64,000 bases of DNA from Acanthosepion lycidas (lineage: Eukaryota; Mollusca; Cephalopoda; Sepiida; Sepiidae). The translations under genes were made by a program, and so were the position numbers. Of this stretch, positions 1 through 10,926 are shown piece after piece; the first letter of the stretch is position 1; every line of letters starts with the position of its first letter. Under the pieces are notes generated by a model. The model was not told where the DNA came from. It did not search any database and saw only the letters and a list, made by a program, of their open reading frames with translations. Location: assembly GCA_963932145.1 (NCBI GenBank), contig OZ010577.1, positions 21,314,289 to 21,378,288 of the forward strand, written 5' to 3'.

Positions 1-235
1 GCCAGGGGTTACTGGGAGTGAAAAAGAATGAAAGGAGAAAGGACAATAAAAGAACAGACTTGAGGAAAACAGAAGTGGGCAAGTGACGTTGCATTTCAAT
101 TTTTGAAGATTGTAGGTGAGAGGGAAACAAGAAATCAGATAAAAGTTCCACAGAATATTGTTAAAAAAATTGAACCTCTTTTTATATTTAAATTTGGTAG
201 CATAGCATTCCAGCTGATCCATTCTTCAGCCTTCA
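1..235 (-). mobile_element. Jockey/CR1-like LINE, 3' end fragment
   Basis: The first bases (ggggttactggg, then a stretch resembling ggacaataaaagaaca) match the 3' untranslated region of the LINE copy at 46.6 kb, read on the minus strand. Only 3' sequence is left and no reverse-transcriptase motif is visible. The right edge is where similarity fades and is approximate. The element continues off the left end of the window. Confidence 0.5.
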
Positions 236-239
236 CCTA

Positions 240-1195
240 GTGCAGAAAAAAAAGAAAACTTCTTCTTTCAAAGAAACATCAAGTACACACAAAGAAGGAA
301 GTAAATTATCAAAAGTTAATAACTCTTCTCACAATTACAGACTATTCAAATTTATATTTTCTGAAGATATATCTAAATTATCAATGGTATTTGCCAAGTC
401 AATTAAATTCACATCTTTAATAAAAGTCAAGTTGAAAGTAATATCATATTACCTACATCTTTATGACACCATGATTAAATAAGGTAACAGTTTGCCACTA
501 CAAAGGAGAAATTTATAAATCTTATGAATTGTTTATGTTAGCCTTTTCATTATAGATTTCTTTTCTTGGACAACAGAAAACCAGACATGTATATAAATGC
601 TGTATCTAGTAACACTGACTTAACAAAAAAAAAAAATGAGCAAAAATATGATTGTTTGATTTAAAACTCAAATGCTATCAAATTCAATTTGACATTTAAC
701 ATGCAGAAATTTAATTTTCTAGTATTTTTATCTTTTTAAAAAAAACTGGAGATGAATATGATTTAAAATATTTTTTGTTTTTAATACTGAAATATATTCT
801 CTTCAATAATGTACTTGTTCACTTTGTATTCTACTGTATATAAATAAGGCTAAAATAAAGAGTATCAACATTCTTCTGTGAAATTATTTTCTGTATTTTC
901 TAGCAAATTATATGTTAATGTTTTTTTTTTATTGATGAAAATCTTGATAAAAACAAAGGCAAAAAAAATGTAAAAAAATTACTATTTCTGTCCTATAATC
1001 ATTGTTATATTTAGTGTATAAAATATGTATTCAAATTTAACAACTCTTAATATCTGTGATGTGTTTTAACAAACAATGAGAAATGTAACATGAAAATCTG
1101 AAGGTGCATTGGAATTGTTAAAGTTGCCTTCCAAAAGATAAATATAGTTTTAAGAAACAGGAATATTTAATTAGAAATAAAGAAAAGACTATTGA
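240..1195. other. AT-rich DNA, no gene seen
   Basis: Very AT-rich sequence with short A and T runs. The one short ORF here (240-482) is lysine/serine-rich low-complexity coding with no recognisable motif, and I do not regard it as a gene. Confidence 0.6.
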
Positions 1196-1204
1196 ACTGC
1201 TATG

Positions 1205-1745
1205 TAATATCAATTCTCCTATAGGGCAGTGAATGCTGGACAATCACTTCACAAATGAAGAAGGGACTTCGGACAACAGAAATGTGGTTCCAGAGAAGGA
1301 TGCTGAGAATACCATGGATGGGGCATGTAAATAAGAAGGAAGTTTTAAGGAAAATGAAAACAAAAAGGATACTTATACTTAGAATAAAAAAGAGACGGAC
1401 GAAATTTCTGGGACACATAATGAGGAGAAAGGGTTTGGATAATGTGATACTCACAGGGCATACTGAAGGTAAGAGATGCAGAGGCAAACAAGTACCCTAC
1501 CTAAAAAGATTGTGTAGATTGGGAAAGATAGTCAAACTTTGTTTATAACTATCAAGGATAGAATGTTGTGGGGAGCCATGATCGCCCACAACCTGAAGGG
1601 ACAACAGGAAACTGAGTAATCTACCTAACAAGCTTGTATAAATGGATGGTAGAACTGGGATTGTGAAGGTTGGTAAGAGGATAAACATTGCTTAGTGCTA
1701 CAAAGGATAAGAAGTTGTGGAGAGCCATGATCGCCCACATATAGT
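1205..1745 (+). mobile_element. FADD-type LINE, C-terminal reverse-transcriptase fragment
   Basis: Translation shows the C-terminal domain typical of endonuclease/reverse-transcriptase LINEs: a W-T-box (ESWTITSQMKK), then MWFQRRMLRIPW, then KFLGHIMRRKGLDNVILTG and EGKRCRGKQ. This corresponds to the ORF tail downstream of the FADD catalytic site, which is absent here. After a stop near 1546 the line continues as non-coding 3' sequence with a repeated motif, gagagccatgatcgcccac, seen near 1571 and 1720. The fragment is 5' truncated, as is usual for LINE copies. Related fragments lie near 17.7, 18.0, 42.1, 45.8 and 53.5 kb. Confidence 0.7.
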
Positions 1746-1779
1746 AGCGGAAGATGGGACAGAGGTAGTATTAAATATA

Positions 1780-2554
1780 CAGGGTGAATGTTAAGTCAGG
1801 ATATACCTGTACACCTTCTCTTTCATCATACTCCAGAAAAAGTTGTTGAGGAGACTAATATTCAGGGAGCAAGGAGCTCATTCTACCCGGCCATATCTCC
1901 CAATTAGGGAAATTGTCATTCAGTCATTTTCTTGGCTCTATTGTGTTGAAATCACTCAGGGAGGCCCTCACTTAGTCTTTCAATTAACTGGTCTCTAAAT
2001 ATGGTGAAGGTACATGATGTAATGGAATAATCTGTCACCTCCATGAGTGACTACACTATAAGTAGTAACTGACTATACGTATCTGTAAGTCAACGAACTA
2101 CGAAGACTAGCTGAGATCTGTTGAGTATGACTACCAACCTTCCAAACATAGCACTCACTACTGGATTGACTTGCGATGACCTTGCGCATAACTGTTACCT
2201 TTATTTTTATTGTACTGGTTTTTTACAATAAACCTTTACTTATTTTATCCACCTTGTTTTTCAAGTATATATTCCTATTAGCACAGAATATAACAGTACG
2301 TCTCACCAGTTACATTACCATCAAAGAAAAACGGTCCCAACAGTTGAGTTTTCCACAATCCACATGACATAATAATCTGCGGCATTCTTTACTGTTTGGA
2401 AGGGTCCATCTAATGCAGATTGTGATCAGTACCAAGTATTCTGTTTGTTAACCTCACTGTTCATATAAAACAAAGCTTCGGTGCTGAATAACAACCTTCT
2501 GTGAAATGACCATTTTCTTCCAAATTTATGTATCAAGACTTTATAGTCACCCTG
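1780..2554. mobile_element. Tc1/mariner-like relic with CAGGGTGA termini and TA flanks
   Basis: The left end reads TA then CAGGGTGAATGTTAAGTC. The right end, on the complementary strand, reads CAGGGTGACTATAAAGTC and is also flanked by TA. About 20 of the first 27 positions agree between the two ends. TA target duplication and CAGGG-type termini are characteristic of Tc1/mariner elements. No transposase can be read inside. About 280 bp of the interior is a solo LTR inserted later, leaving roughly 490 bp of original element, so this is a deleted or non-autonomous copy. Confidence 0.55.
2015..2295 (+). mobile_element. solo LTR (short form)
   Basis: The sequence begins TGATGTAATGGAATAA and ends AGAATATAACA, giving the TG...CA ends of an LTR. 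An AATAAA polyadenylation signal lies about 65 bases before the end, consistent with an R-U5 boundary. It is flanked by gtaca on the left (2010-2014) and gtacg on the right (2296-2300), a 4/5 target duplication. A longer copy with the same ends is at 42549-43118, and relative to it this one lacks about 190 bp of the middle. No internal retrotransposon region adjoins it, so it is a solo LTR. The superfamily cannot be told from the LTR alone. Confidence 0.75.
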
Positions 2555-2555
2555 T

Positions 2556-3010
2556 ACATATTTTTAATGTGAAAACATCTTGTCTTTCAGACAAACAAAA
2601 AAGTACTAAATTCAAATTATGTTTCTTCATTCAGAATATTAAAAATGTTTAATGCATGACAATCTTTTATTTATAGATGTTTTCAAACACTAAAGAATTA
2701 TCAAATATAGAATTAATTTTGAAACTGAGATAATCATTTCAGATATTATCATTTTGATGTCAAAAGATTATTTTATTAAATATTAATTAGTCTCACCAAC
2801 CAGCAATGAAAATTTCTGTTCAATGTTTTAAATAAACTAAATATATATGTTGGTTCGCTGCACATTTCCCAGTACACCTGTCTGCCAGGATAGCTAACTA
2901 ATCCCAGTTGCAGACATCTGTTCAGACACATCTGTATTTCTTCAACACCCACAAAGCTGATCAGACCTAAGTTGCAGTTTCTGAGAGTGCATAATCTGGC
3001 ATAAAAAGAG
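2556..3010. other. AT-rich DNA, no gene seen
   Basis: Mostly AT-rich; the more complex part at 2860-3010 is not recognised. The 131-codon minus-strand ORF covering 2776-3171 is only meaningful in its upstream part, where it reads LINE sequence (next entry). Confidence 0.4.
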
Positions 3011-3014
3011 GTAT

Positions 3015-3335
3015 CAGTCTGATAGTTGGAAGGGTCAGACAGTTCATCTGTGTTCTTTAAAATTGGAACAACTGATAAGGATTTGCAAGAGGCAGGAAAG
3101 CAAGAGGCAGCAAGGCATTTGTCATACAGTTTATAGAGAACAGGAGCCAGTTTGGGAGCACATTTCTTCATGGCTATTACAAGAATACCAACAGGTCTGC
3201 ATGCTTTTTTTCACAAAAGAGTGGAAAAGTTAGGCAGATGAGTCAAGAGTAGAGTTTAAGGAGGATTTACGGGTGAAACATCCAGCTTTATCAGCAGATG
3301 TTAACACCTCAAATTGGAGGAATAGAAAACTTGCT
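3015..3335 (-). pseudogene. Jockey/CR1-like LINE, N-terminal reverse-transcriptase fragment
   Basis: On the minus strand the translation reads VNI...DKA, then after a break KKCAPKLAPVLYKLYDK, SCFPASCKSLSVVPILKN and SDPSNY. This is the beginning of the reverse-transcriptase domain in the Jockey/CR1/L2 group (domains 0 to 1, ending at the 'SDPSNYRPISL' block). The ORF loses the family match just after SDPSNY, at about 3020, where unrelated sequence starts. The piece just upstream is out of frame. No catalytic YADD is present. The LINE family is the same as at 22, 32, 41, 46.6, 49.6 and 56 kb. Confidence 0.7.
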
Positions 3336-3337
3336 GA

Positions 3338-3420
3338 AGGTCTCGTCAATTTACAGTTGAGTTATCTAATTGTAACCATAAATTCTATGCTAACAGTTTC
3401 CCCACAACTTCTACTACTAG
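3338..3420 (+). mobile_element. Jockey/CR1-like LINE, short 3' fragment, opposite orientation
   Basis: The sequence around acagttgagttat...ataaattctatgctaacag is the reverse complement of the C-terminal part of the LINE at 46.8 kb and is similar to the plus-strand LINE end at 23.56 kb. It abuts the minus-strand fragment at 3015-3335, which suggests an inversion at the junction, such as twin priming during LINE integration. Confidence 0.45.
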
Positions 3421-3533
3421 GATAGCAGGTAGGTTCAGGTTGTTTTTTGGGAGTGAAGTAAACATTGCTCATGAAATGTACCAATTGATTTAAGAGCAAG
3501 CTTTTAAGTTGTCAAGGATTTTTACCATTTATG

Positions 3534-3537
<4 letters not shown>

Positions 3538-3593
<56 letters not shown>
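3538..3593. repeat. (TA)n microsatellite
   Basis: Uninterrupted TA dinucleotide repeat of about 28 units. Confidence 0.95.
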
Positions 3594-3598
<5 letters not shown>

Positions 3599-3689
3599 AA
3601 TCAAGAAAAGTTCAAGTGAACTATCTGACTTTCATATCAAAACACTCACCAGGGCCTGATGTTTGGTAAATCCAATGTTTGATAAAAAT

Positions 3690-3897
3690 TGTATGTGAAT
3701 ATAATGAACACAATAGGAAATTGAACTTAGCTCTCTGATTAACAATTCCAAGCCATTATCCATTTAACCACATGCACATCCAAACTTACAGTACCTGGTA
3801 TTCCCAAGCAGTCACTCATCTAGATACTGACCAGGCTTGACATTGCTTAACTTTGGTGATCATACAGGAACCAATGTTTCAACATGATGTGGCAAGA
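3690..3897 (-). mobile_element. chimeric SINE: 5S-rRNA-like head plus tRNA-like head
   Basis: Reading the minus strand from 3897, the first about 108 bases resemble the 3' two-thirds of eukaryotic 5S rRNA. Blocks include AAGTTAAGCA, GCCTGGTCAGTA, GATGAGTGACTGC and TGGGAATACC. Next comes a tRNA-like segment with an A-box-like GTGGTTAAATGGATA and a B-box-like AAGTTCAATTTCC, then a short body. The same order (5S then tRNA) recurs at 17.06-17.28 kb, so it is a family structure and not a chance junction. Both heads would contain internal pol III promoter elements. The copy is degenerate and is not a functional 5S gene. Confidence 0.7.
3790..3897 (-). pseudogene. 5S-rRNA-derived sequence within the SINE
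   Basis: Minus-strand similarity to 5S rRNA runs from the region corresponding to the internal control region (AAGTTAAGCA...GCCTGGTCAGTA) to the 3' end (TGGGAATACCAGGTACTGTA). The part near the 5' end of 5S is weakly preserved. It belongs to the SINE above. Confidence 0.7.
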
Positions 3898-4198
3898 AGA
3901 CTTTAAATAAACTGTCCAAAATTCATGTTTGTGCTGTTGTTTTGGTGAGGTGTTGCTCCCAATGAGTAGGGCTTCACTTTGAACTATTTCAAACTTCTAA
4001 CTTTATAAAGAATAAGAGTATGAAAAAAAAGGAATTTTGCCTACTACACAGACACATTTGTTGTTGAAAATGAATGAGAGTTAAAATTACTTGAACAAAC
4101 AACAATACAAATATGAACTTAAGACACTTTATCCACAATTTTGATCCCAATACAATAAAATAGACAGACCTTTTCAGTTCTTTTTAATCAAACCAGTG

Positions 4199-4230
4199 TA
4201 TGTGTGTGTATATATATATACACACACAAA
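4199..4230. repeat. TG/TA/CA microsatellite
   Basis: Self-complementary dinucleotide tract: (TG)n, then (TA)n, then (CA)n. Confidence 0.85.
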
Positions 4231-4439
4231 ACACTTACTCATACAGTTTAACAACTAATAAATTACTTAATTTCCATTTTTTTTTACATTTTACCCATTA
4301 AAAATAATAACAACCAGGCTAAACTTTGAACAAAGAAAATTTATCCTAAAATTTATCCTAAATTTGCTAATGGAAGTTTGAAAACACAATCAAAATGCGA
4401 AGACAGTTCAGAAGAGTGTTTAAAAAAAATACACCCATG

Positions 4440-4858
4440 TGTGATTTACTATTACTTATATTAAAGTGAAATTTGAAGCAGATGAAACTATTCAGAATAT
4501 CCACAAGAAAAGTTATGGAAGACTTCAGACATCGAAAGCAAGATTGATTGATTTGTTTGTTTGTACAGTTTATCAATCATTTGTGGGTTATTTAAAGCTG
4601 AAATGTAATTTTGGATTGTAATTATTATTTGTGAGTGAATATCACGCTGATAACTTTTTGATAATAATGATTTTTCCAGATACGAGTCCAACTATTTTTA
4701 ACCCAGAGTTAAGTGGAAGGAATGAATTCATACACAGTTCATCTACCGTATGTGAATATAAGGAATCTGACTGGAATTTGTACTTTGATCTCTCCAATTT
4801 CTCATTTCAAGATGCTATCCATTGTACCACCTACACATCCTGCTCAAATACATGAATC
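4440..4858 (-). mobile_element. tRNA-derived SINE with a long AT-rich 3' tail
   Basis: On the minus strand the head at 4858-4780 reads GTAGGTGGTACAATGGATAG (A-box-like), with a B-box-like ACAAATTCC following. The body continues to about 4697 and ends near 'aactctgggtta'. The next about 180 bases (4696-4540) contain a 3' tail also found in the same position after the SINE body at 16.54-16.70 kb and 20.34-20.54 kb. The TIR of the large DNA transposon begins 18 bp upstream of the head, so any 5S-like part that once preceded it is missing. Confidence 0.65.
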
Positions 4859-4876
4859 CTTGCTTAGAATATATAT

Positions 4877-5584
4877 GGCTCATTCCGTGTCAAATCAACA
4901 AATTTGGGGGGGGGGGCAAATACCATGTCCGACACGGATTTTTTTCAAATTTGCTACACTTATAGATCTCCATGAAAGGAATTGAATGGCAGCTGTTACA
5001 CATCTCAAGGTCAAGGAGTTCCTGTGATATGACCTCTGACCTTTTTACAAAAACATGAATAGTGACCAACTTTAAAAGATGATATCTCAGTTGTTTATGG
5101 ATCTACAAAGTTCATTCATATATCATTCTAAAGTACTTGGATAGATCTACAATTTTATCTGGTGATTTTTTTTTTTTAGAGGTCAAATAAAAAAGTTGAC
5201 CTTCACCTTTGTTCTGACTTATCTCAAAAAACGTTATTTTAATTTTTTAAAATTTTGATAAAAGATTTGTATATCTTATGACAGTATATATTCCAAATTT
5301 CATGATGGGCATTCCACTAGAACTGTTGCAACAAGTGTTTTATAGGACTGGGCAAAATTCAAAATGGCGGAATGTAGTATCTGCTACTTGATATAAAAGC
5401 ATTTTGATATTTCACAATATGGTCAAATTGTATATCTTTGTAAAGCTATTTTAATGCTGATTAATATTCACATAAGGACCATGGTCATGAAATAAATAAA
5501 AAAAATTTTCTGGTGATGAAACTGAATTTTCTTCATTTTTTTTCTAATGCGACACAGATTTTGTCATGGAAAAAAGTGATATAT
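4877..5584 (+). repeat. left terminal inverted repeat
   Basis: Pairs with 8226-8911. Includes a G-run near 4906-4917 that is absent from the other arm, and short shared blocks such as gtccgacacgga and ggaccatggtcatgaaat. The inner boundary is at the shared motif around gacacagattttgtcat. Confidence 0.85.
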
Positions 5585-5682
5585 AGAAATATATAGAAAA
5601 AATTTACAGGAGAAATATCTGATAGAATCAGTATAATTTCATCAAACATTTCTCATGAGGAATCAACTAGCGCAGAACACCA

Positions 5683-7582
5683 AAACTTTGAAAGAGAAAT
5701 CATCACCCAGTTGAAAGAGAAGTTTGCTGCGAGTGAAAAGAGATCACAAAAAATTCAAATTCTGACTGTACTTCCAAAAAGCTGGAGTCTAAGCAAAATA
5801 CAAACAGAATTTGGCAGTACAATGTACATGGCGAGACAAGCAAAAAAACTTGTGAATGAGGAAGGAATTTTAGCTTTGCCAAATACATGAAAAACTAGAT
5901 TCCCACAAGAGACGATTGATAAAGTGAGGCAGTTTTATAAAAGTGAAGAAGTCGGTAGAGTGATGCCTGGAAAAAATGATTACAAGACGGTTTTAAAGGA
6001 TGGGAAACGTGTTCAGGAACAAAAATATCTTGTTCTCTGTTACTTGAAAGAGGCATTTGAATTATTCAAATCAAAGAACCAGGAGAAAAGCTTCTCAAAA
6101 TTTGCTGAGCTTGGACCAAAAGAATGTGTGCTAGCAGGTGGTGCTGGGACTCATACTGTCTGCATTTGCACAATCCATCAGAATATGAAGTTGATGATTT
6201 CAGGATCTCATCTTGGTAAGCTGACTGAAGGAGAAAATTAACATTTGACAGATTACCACCAATGCATACTTGCTGTTACATGCTATGCAATGAAGCATCA
6301 GCAAGTTGCTACTTGGGTGACTACTCAACTTGCAGCAAACTGATGGATGATTTTGTTTTGTATATGGAAGAAATTTTTTACAAAAATTCAGTTGATGATT
6401 TTGTATACAAACAGTGTTTATCAACTGATAGAACCACTACAAACTCTATCACAATCCACAGAGGAATTCATTGAAACTTTCCATGCAGGCCTTCAAACAT
6501 TGAAGAAGCATAATTTCATTGCCAAAGCACAATCAAAATTTTGTTCTGATAGAAAAGGTTCTTTGAAGGTTGGTGAAGTTTTAGCAATAGCAGATTTTAC
6601 TGAGAATTATTCATTTATTTTGCAAGATGCGGCTCAAGGCTTCCACTGGAATAATGATCAAGCTACATTGCATCCATTCATCTGCTACTATAGAAATAGA
6701 ATTGACCTTGAGCATATTAATTTTGTAATAATATCTGATTGTCTCAAGCATGACACAGTAGCTGTCCATTTGTTTCAAAGAAAGCTTATAGAAAAATTAA
6801 AAGAAATTCTTGATTTTGATGTCCAAGAAATGATATATTTCTCTGATGGTGCTGTTTCACACTATAAAAATTTTAAAAACTTTATAAATTTGTGCAACCA
6901 TAAATCTGATTTTGGTATTGATGCAGAGTGGCACTTTTTTTGCTACTTATCATGGGAAAGGACCATGTGATGGGTTAGGTGGCACTGTTAAAAGGTTAGC
7001 AGCCTGCAGCGACCCTATAATGAACAAATCATGATGCCAAGACAGCTGTATTTTTATGCGAGAAAAAATATTTCTGGAATACATTTCTTATATTCCTCAA
7101 CTGCAGAATGGCCGAATGAAGCAAACATCTTAGAAGATAGATTTAGCAATTCCTCCACTATTATAGGAACACAGAAATTACATTCTTTCATTCCTGTCTC
7201 TCTGAGGGAATTGGAAGTAAAAATAGTGTCAACACAAAATAAAGGAAAGATAGTTCGAATCACAAAACTAAACAATATGGAGTTCGAAGACATTAACGGA
7301 TTTTTGACAGCACTTCATGATAGGAATTTGTGGTTAGGATGTGTACTTGAAAAATATCCAGATAATGGAGAGGTGAAATTGACATGTTTACAACCAAATG
7401 GACCCTCTCCATCTTTCTATTATCCATCACATCCAAATATATCAATTTTGAAATATTCTGATATTCTTAGCTCAGTTGATCCAATAACCGAAACAGGAAG
7501 AACTTATAAACTTTCAAAAAATGAGATGAAAAATGCATCAAATATTTTAGAAAGAAAGATTTTGAAAGAAAAATCTAAATAA
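5683..7582 (+). pseudogene. decayed DDE-like transposase of the long-TIR element
   Basis: The coding region runs mainly in one frame with an in-frame TGA at 5888. It shifts frame for about 6250-6415, and again from about 6940 to 7005 within 'WHFF...HGKGPCDGLGGTVKRL'. Recognisable blocks in order are: an N-terminal helical region with RFPQETIDKVRQFYKSEEV; PGKNDYKTVLKDGKRV; CVLAGGAGTHTVCICTIHQN; CYLGDYSTC; LAIADFTENYSFILQDAAQG; VIISDCLKHDTVAVHLF; YFSDGAVSHYKNFKNF; and DAEWHFF. The acidic residues at about 6592 (ADF), 6736 (ISDC), 6844 (FSDGA) and 6926 (AEW) are candidates for a DDE-type catalytic core. I recognise the block pattern as a widespread but poorly named invertebrate family and infer the transposase role from the flanking inverted repeats. 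The last 183 codons (7031-7582) are an open C-terminal region with no known fold. Confidence 0.75.
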
Positions 7583-7756
7583 ATACATTAAAGTTCATTA
7601 TTATAAAAAGTTTCAGTTAAACAGATTTTTTATTTTCCATTTTGAAATGTATCCGAATGAACACAGATTGATTTCTTGCGGATATAGTGTATCATGTCAA
7701 AAGTCAAAGAAACTGTTTACCATCAACATCAAATGTCATTTATTCTTTTGATACTA

Positions 7757-7858
7757 TTAGTTTGGTGCAAAAATAATGACATAATAATGTCGTTTTTTGA
7801 TGTTAAAAAATACATCAAAAAACGACATTATTACGTCATTATTTTTGCACCAACCTAA
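7757..7858. mobile_element. mariner-type MITE hairpin (102 bp), nested
   Basis: A near-perfect hairpin that begins TTAGTTTGGTGCAAAAATAA and ends TTATTTTTGCACCAACCTAA, flanked on each side by TA. Ends of the type TTAGGTTGGTGCAAAA and a TA target duplication are typical of mariner elements and their MITEs. It lies inside the long-TIR transposon, between the transposase and the right arm, so it inserted later. Confidence 0.9.
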
Positions 7859-8225
7859 TATAACATAATTAAATCTTGACACACTTTTTAAAATTCTTTC
7901 TTTATTACATCACTTTTTCCGTATCAAAATCTGTGTTGTATAAGAAAAAGTATGAAAGGAATGCTAAAAACAGTTTGATCTCCAGAAAAGAATTACTTTG
8001 ATTTCACAACCAGAACTTGCATAAAACTTAACATGTCAAGAATTTTTTTAGAACATACATTTTTAAAGTTTTTTCATTAAAAAAAAGTAACCATAAACAA
8101 CGGAATTTGCTTTATTTTTGTAGATTTAGAATATCAAACATCAACCAAAGTTTGTTCACCATTGAGGTCACATATTTTTTATGCTATAATTTAATTAAAC
8201 CTTAACACTTTTCAGAATTCTTTCT

Positions 8226-8911
8226 TTATTATATCACTTTTTCGATGACAAAATCTGTGTTGCATTAGAAGAAAAATGGAGAAAATTCAGTTTCATCACC
8301 AGAAAAATTTTTTTATTGATTTCATGACCATGGTCCTTATGTGAATATTAATCAGCATTAAAATATCTTTACAAAGATATACAATTTGAAATATCAAAAT
8401 GTTTTTATATCAAGTAGCAGATACTACATTCCGCCATTTTGAATTTTGCCCAGTCCTATAAAACGCTTGTTGCAACAGTTCTAGTGGAATGCCCATCTTG
8501 AAATTTGGAATATATACTGTCATAAGATAAACAAATCTTTTGTCAAAATTTAAAAAAAATTAAAATAACTTTTTTTGAGATACGTCAGATCAAAGGTGAA
8601 GGTCAACTTTTTTATTTGACCTCTAAAAAAAAAAAATCACCAGATAAAATTGTAGATCTATCCAAGTACTTTAGAATGATATATGAATGAACTTTGTAGA
8701 TCCATAAACAACTGAGATATCATCTTTTAAAGTTGGTCACTATTCACATTTTTGTAAAAAGGTCAGGTCATATCACAGGAACCCCTTGACCTTGAGATGT
8801 GTAACAGGTGCCATTCAATTCCTTTCATGGAGATCTATAAGTGTAGCAAATTTGAAAAAAATCCGTGTCGGACATGGTCTAACCCCTTGTTGATTTGACA
8901 CGGAATGAGCC
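8226..8911 (-). repeat. right terminal inverted repeat
   Basis: Inverted copy of 4877-5584 with a few small indels. An additional degenerate copy of the inner end (7868-7945, ctttattacatcacttttt...aaaatctgtgttg) lies about 320 bp inside it in direct orientation. Confidence 0.85.
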
Positions 8912-8913
8912 AC

Positions 8914-10926
8914 ATATGTGTGTGTGTGTGTATATTTCAGCAGCATGTTTTCATTGAGACAGGTTTTGTGTAAATAATTTAGACACATTCTATTTACTTA
9001 TTTGCAATAAGATCTTTTCATATTCACAAATAAGCTTTTTGTGTGGTTGTTAAAAGAAAAGAGGAAAATACTGTGTTGGCTCATATTGTATTTATTCCGA
9101 GTACTTTTGGTGTAGCATAATGTCATCATCAGGGTATTGTTAAATATAGTGTAAGTGTTTAGTGTTTATGGTTGTAAAGGACAAAAATTGTTGTGGTCAT
9201 TGGAAGATTACCATTTTTATATGTAGAGTCACAAATGCTGTGTTATGGCTGTTTGACAGATACCGTTTTTAAGGGGAGATAACTAGGTATGCTGTAGAAA
9301 AGTTCCAGGCTTGAGTAGTTGCTAGATAAAGGAAAAACTATTAATGACAAGCACTAATATTTAAAGACTATCTATTGTACACATTTTAAAATGTTTGTGG
9401 AGTATTCATAATTAATTTTATTGAGGTTTGGTTTTTTGATATAAATTTTGATTTTTTGGTATTGAAACCAAACCTCAATAAAAGAAGTAATAAAAGTTAA
9501 AGTATGTTGAATTTGTTAATGTATTTGTTTTTTTTTGGGGGGGGGGATTTCAATGTCAAAACATGCATGCAAAACATAATACATTACATCAAAATATTAC
9601 TCATTCATTCTTTTATTAGTATACAAAAATTAAAATCTATATGCACAATACAAAGAAAGTTATAACAATTTTGAAACAGTATGTGTTCATGTTTTCACAC
9701 CCTCAAAAGAAATGCAGTGGCAGAGGGAACAATTCTGGAATGAAATTAGCATGGTAAAGGTTAAATTGGGTTTATATGAAGAATGAAATATTAATTTAAA
9801 ACTAAGAATACATGAATAAAAAGGGGTTTAAAAATCATTTTAAAAATACAAAGTTGTATTTAAAAATACAAAACTATATTTAAAAATAAGTTATTGTTAA
9901 ATAGATGTTTTTAGAAGATTATAGGTTCTGCATGTGCTCCTAATAGTCTTAGAGATAGGTGTGACTCATGTTTAGAAGAAAGAATTAGAATAATAAAATA
10001 CAATAATCAAAGGCAACTCTTAAATCAGAGGAATGAATTAGTGCTAGAATGTTGACATAAAAACAAATTCAAATTTCCATAATGTAGATTTTACTTAATT
10101 AGCCACTATATTTCCATATTTACTCCCCTCTAACTCTTCAAATGTTGAATGTTTAACTAATTCTAATTTCTATATTCCCCTCTTTACACTATTTAATTAT
10201 AATTTATAAATTTTCCCCTACTCTAAGAACTCTCTTTCCTTTAAGTACTTACATCCCTTTATCTATATATTTTAACATTGTTTTTATATATAACTTTGTA
10301 TTTTTAAATGACTTATTTATTCTATTTTTATTTTTAAATATTTTATTTTATGACATTTCTTAATTCTAAATATAAATTATTTATTTTATTATAATAAATG
10401 TAACATTTTTAAATATAACTTATTTTTGAATATAGCTTTGTATTTTTAAATATGAATATGTATTTTAAATTTATTTTTAAACTCCCTTTTTATTCCTCTC
10501 TTAGTTTTAAATTAATATTTCATTCTTCATATAACCCCAATTTAATGTTATAAGATTAATATCAGGGTTTAATTTTATAACCATTTTTGTTTCCACCCTC
10601 CCCTGACCTCTGTCTCGTGCCTTTCATCTGACCGAAACATGGAAATGGATAAAATTCTGTATTATTATTGTTATTATTTTAACTTTCACAGTTAAATTTT
10701 TATTTCTAACATGAAATCAATCTGTACAGGACCTGATAAAACATATGACATATTTTTGTCTGCCAAAATAAGATTATTCCCCATATGAGGTGATTTTGGA
10801 TTTTATTGTGTATTAATTATTTGCTTTGTAATAATAAATACATTGAGTTCTTTTTGTGGACCAGTTTAAATATTTTATATTACTAGTATCCACTTGTATT
10901 ATATACCAGCAGATTTGTTACCTTTA

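Larger units (their letters stand above)
4877..8911 (+). mobile_element. DNA transposon with about 700-bp terminal inverted repeats
   Basis: The element begins GGCTCATTCCGTGTCAAATC and ends with the exact reverse complement of that sequence. The two inverted arms (4877-5584 and 8226-8911) match over nearly their whole length. Between them lies one decayed transposase-like coding region, then about 600 bp of AT-rich DNA that includes a MITE. The total is about 4.0 kb. I do not assign a superfamily with confidence. The target duplication is unclear: atatat precedes the left end and acatat follows the right end, a 5/6 match in an AT-rich context. The transposase is broken, so this copy is non-autonomous now. 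Confidence 0.85.

Noticed and set aside
4871-8917. 6-bp target duplication atatat/acatat for the long-TIR transposon
   Set aside because: One mismatch in an AT-rich context next to a TG/TA microsatellite; not strong enough to claim.
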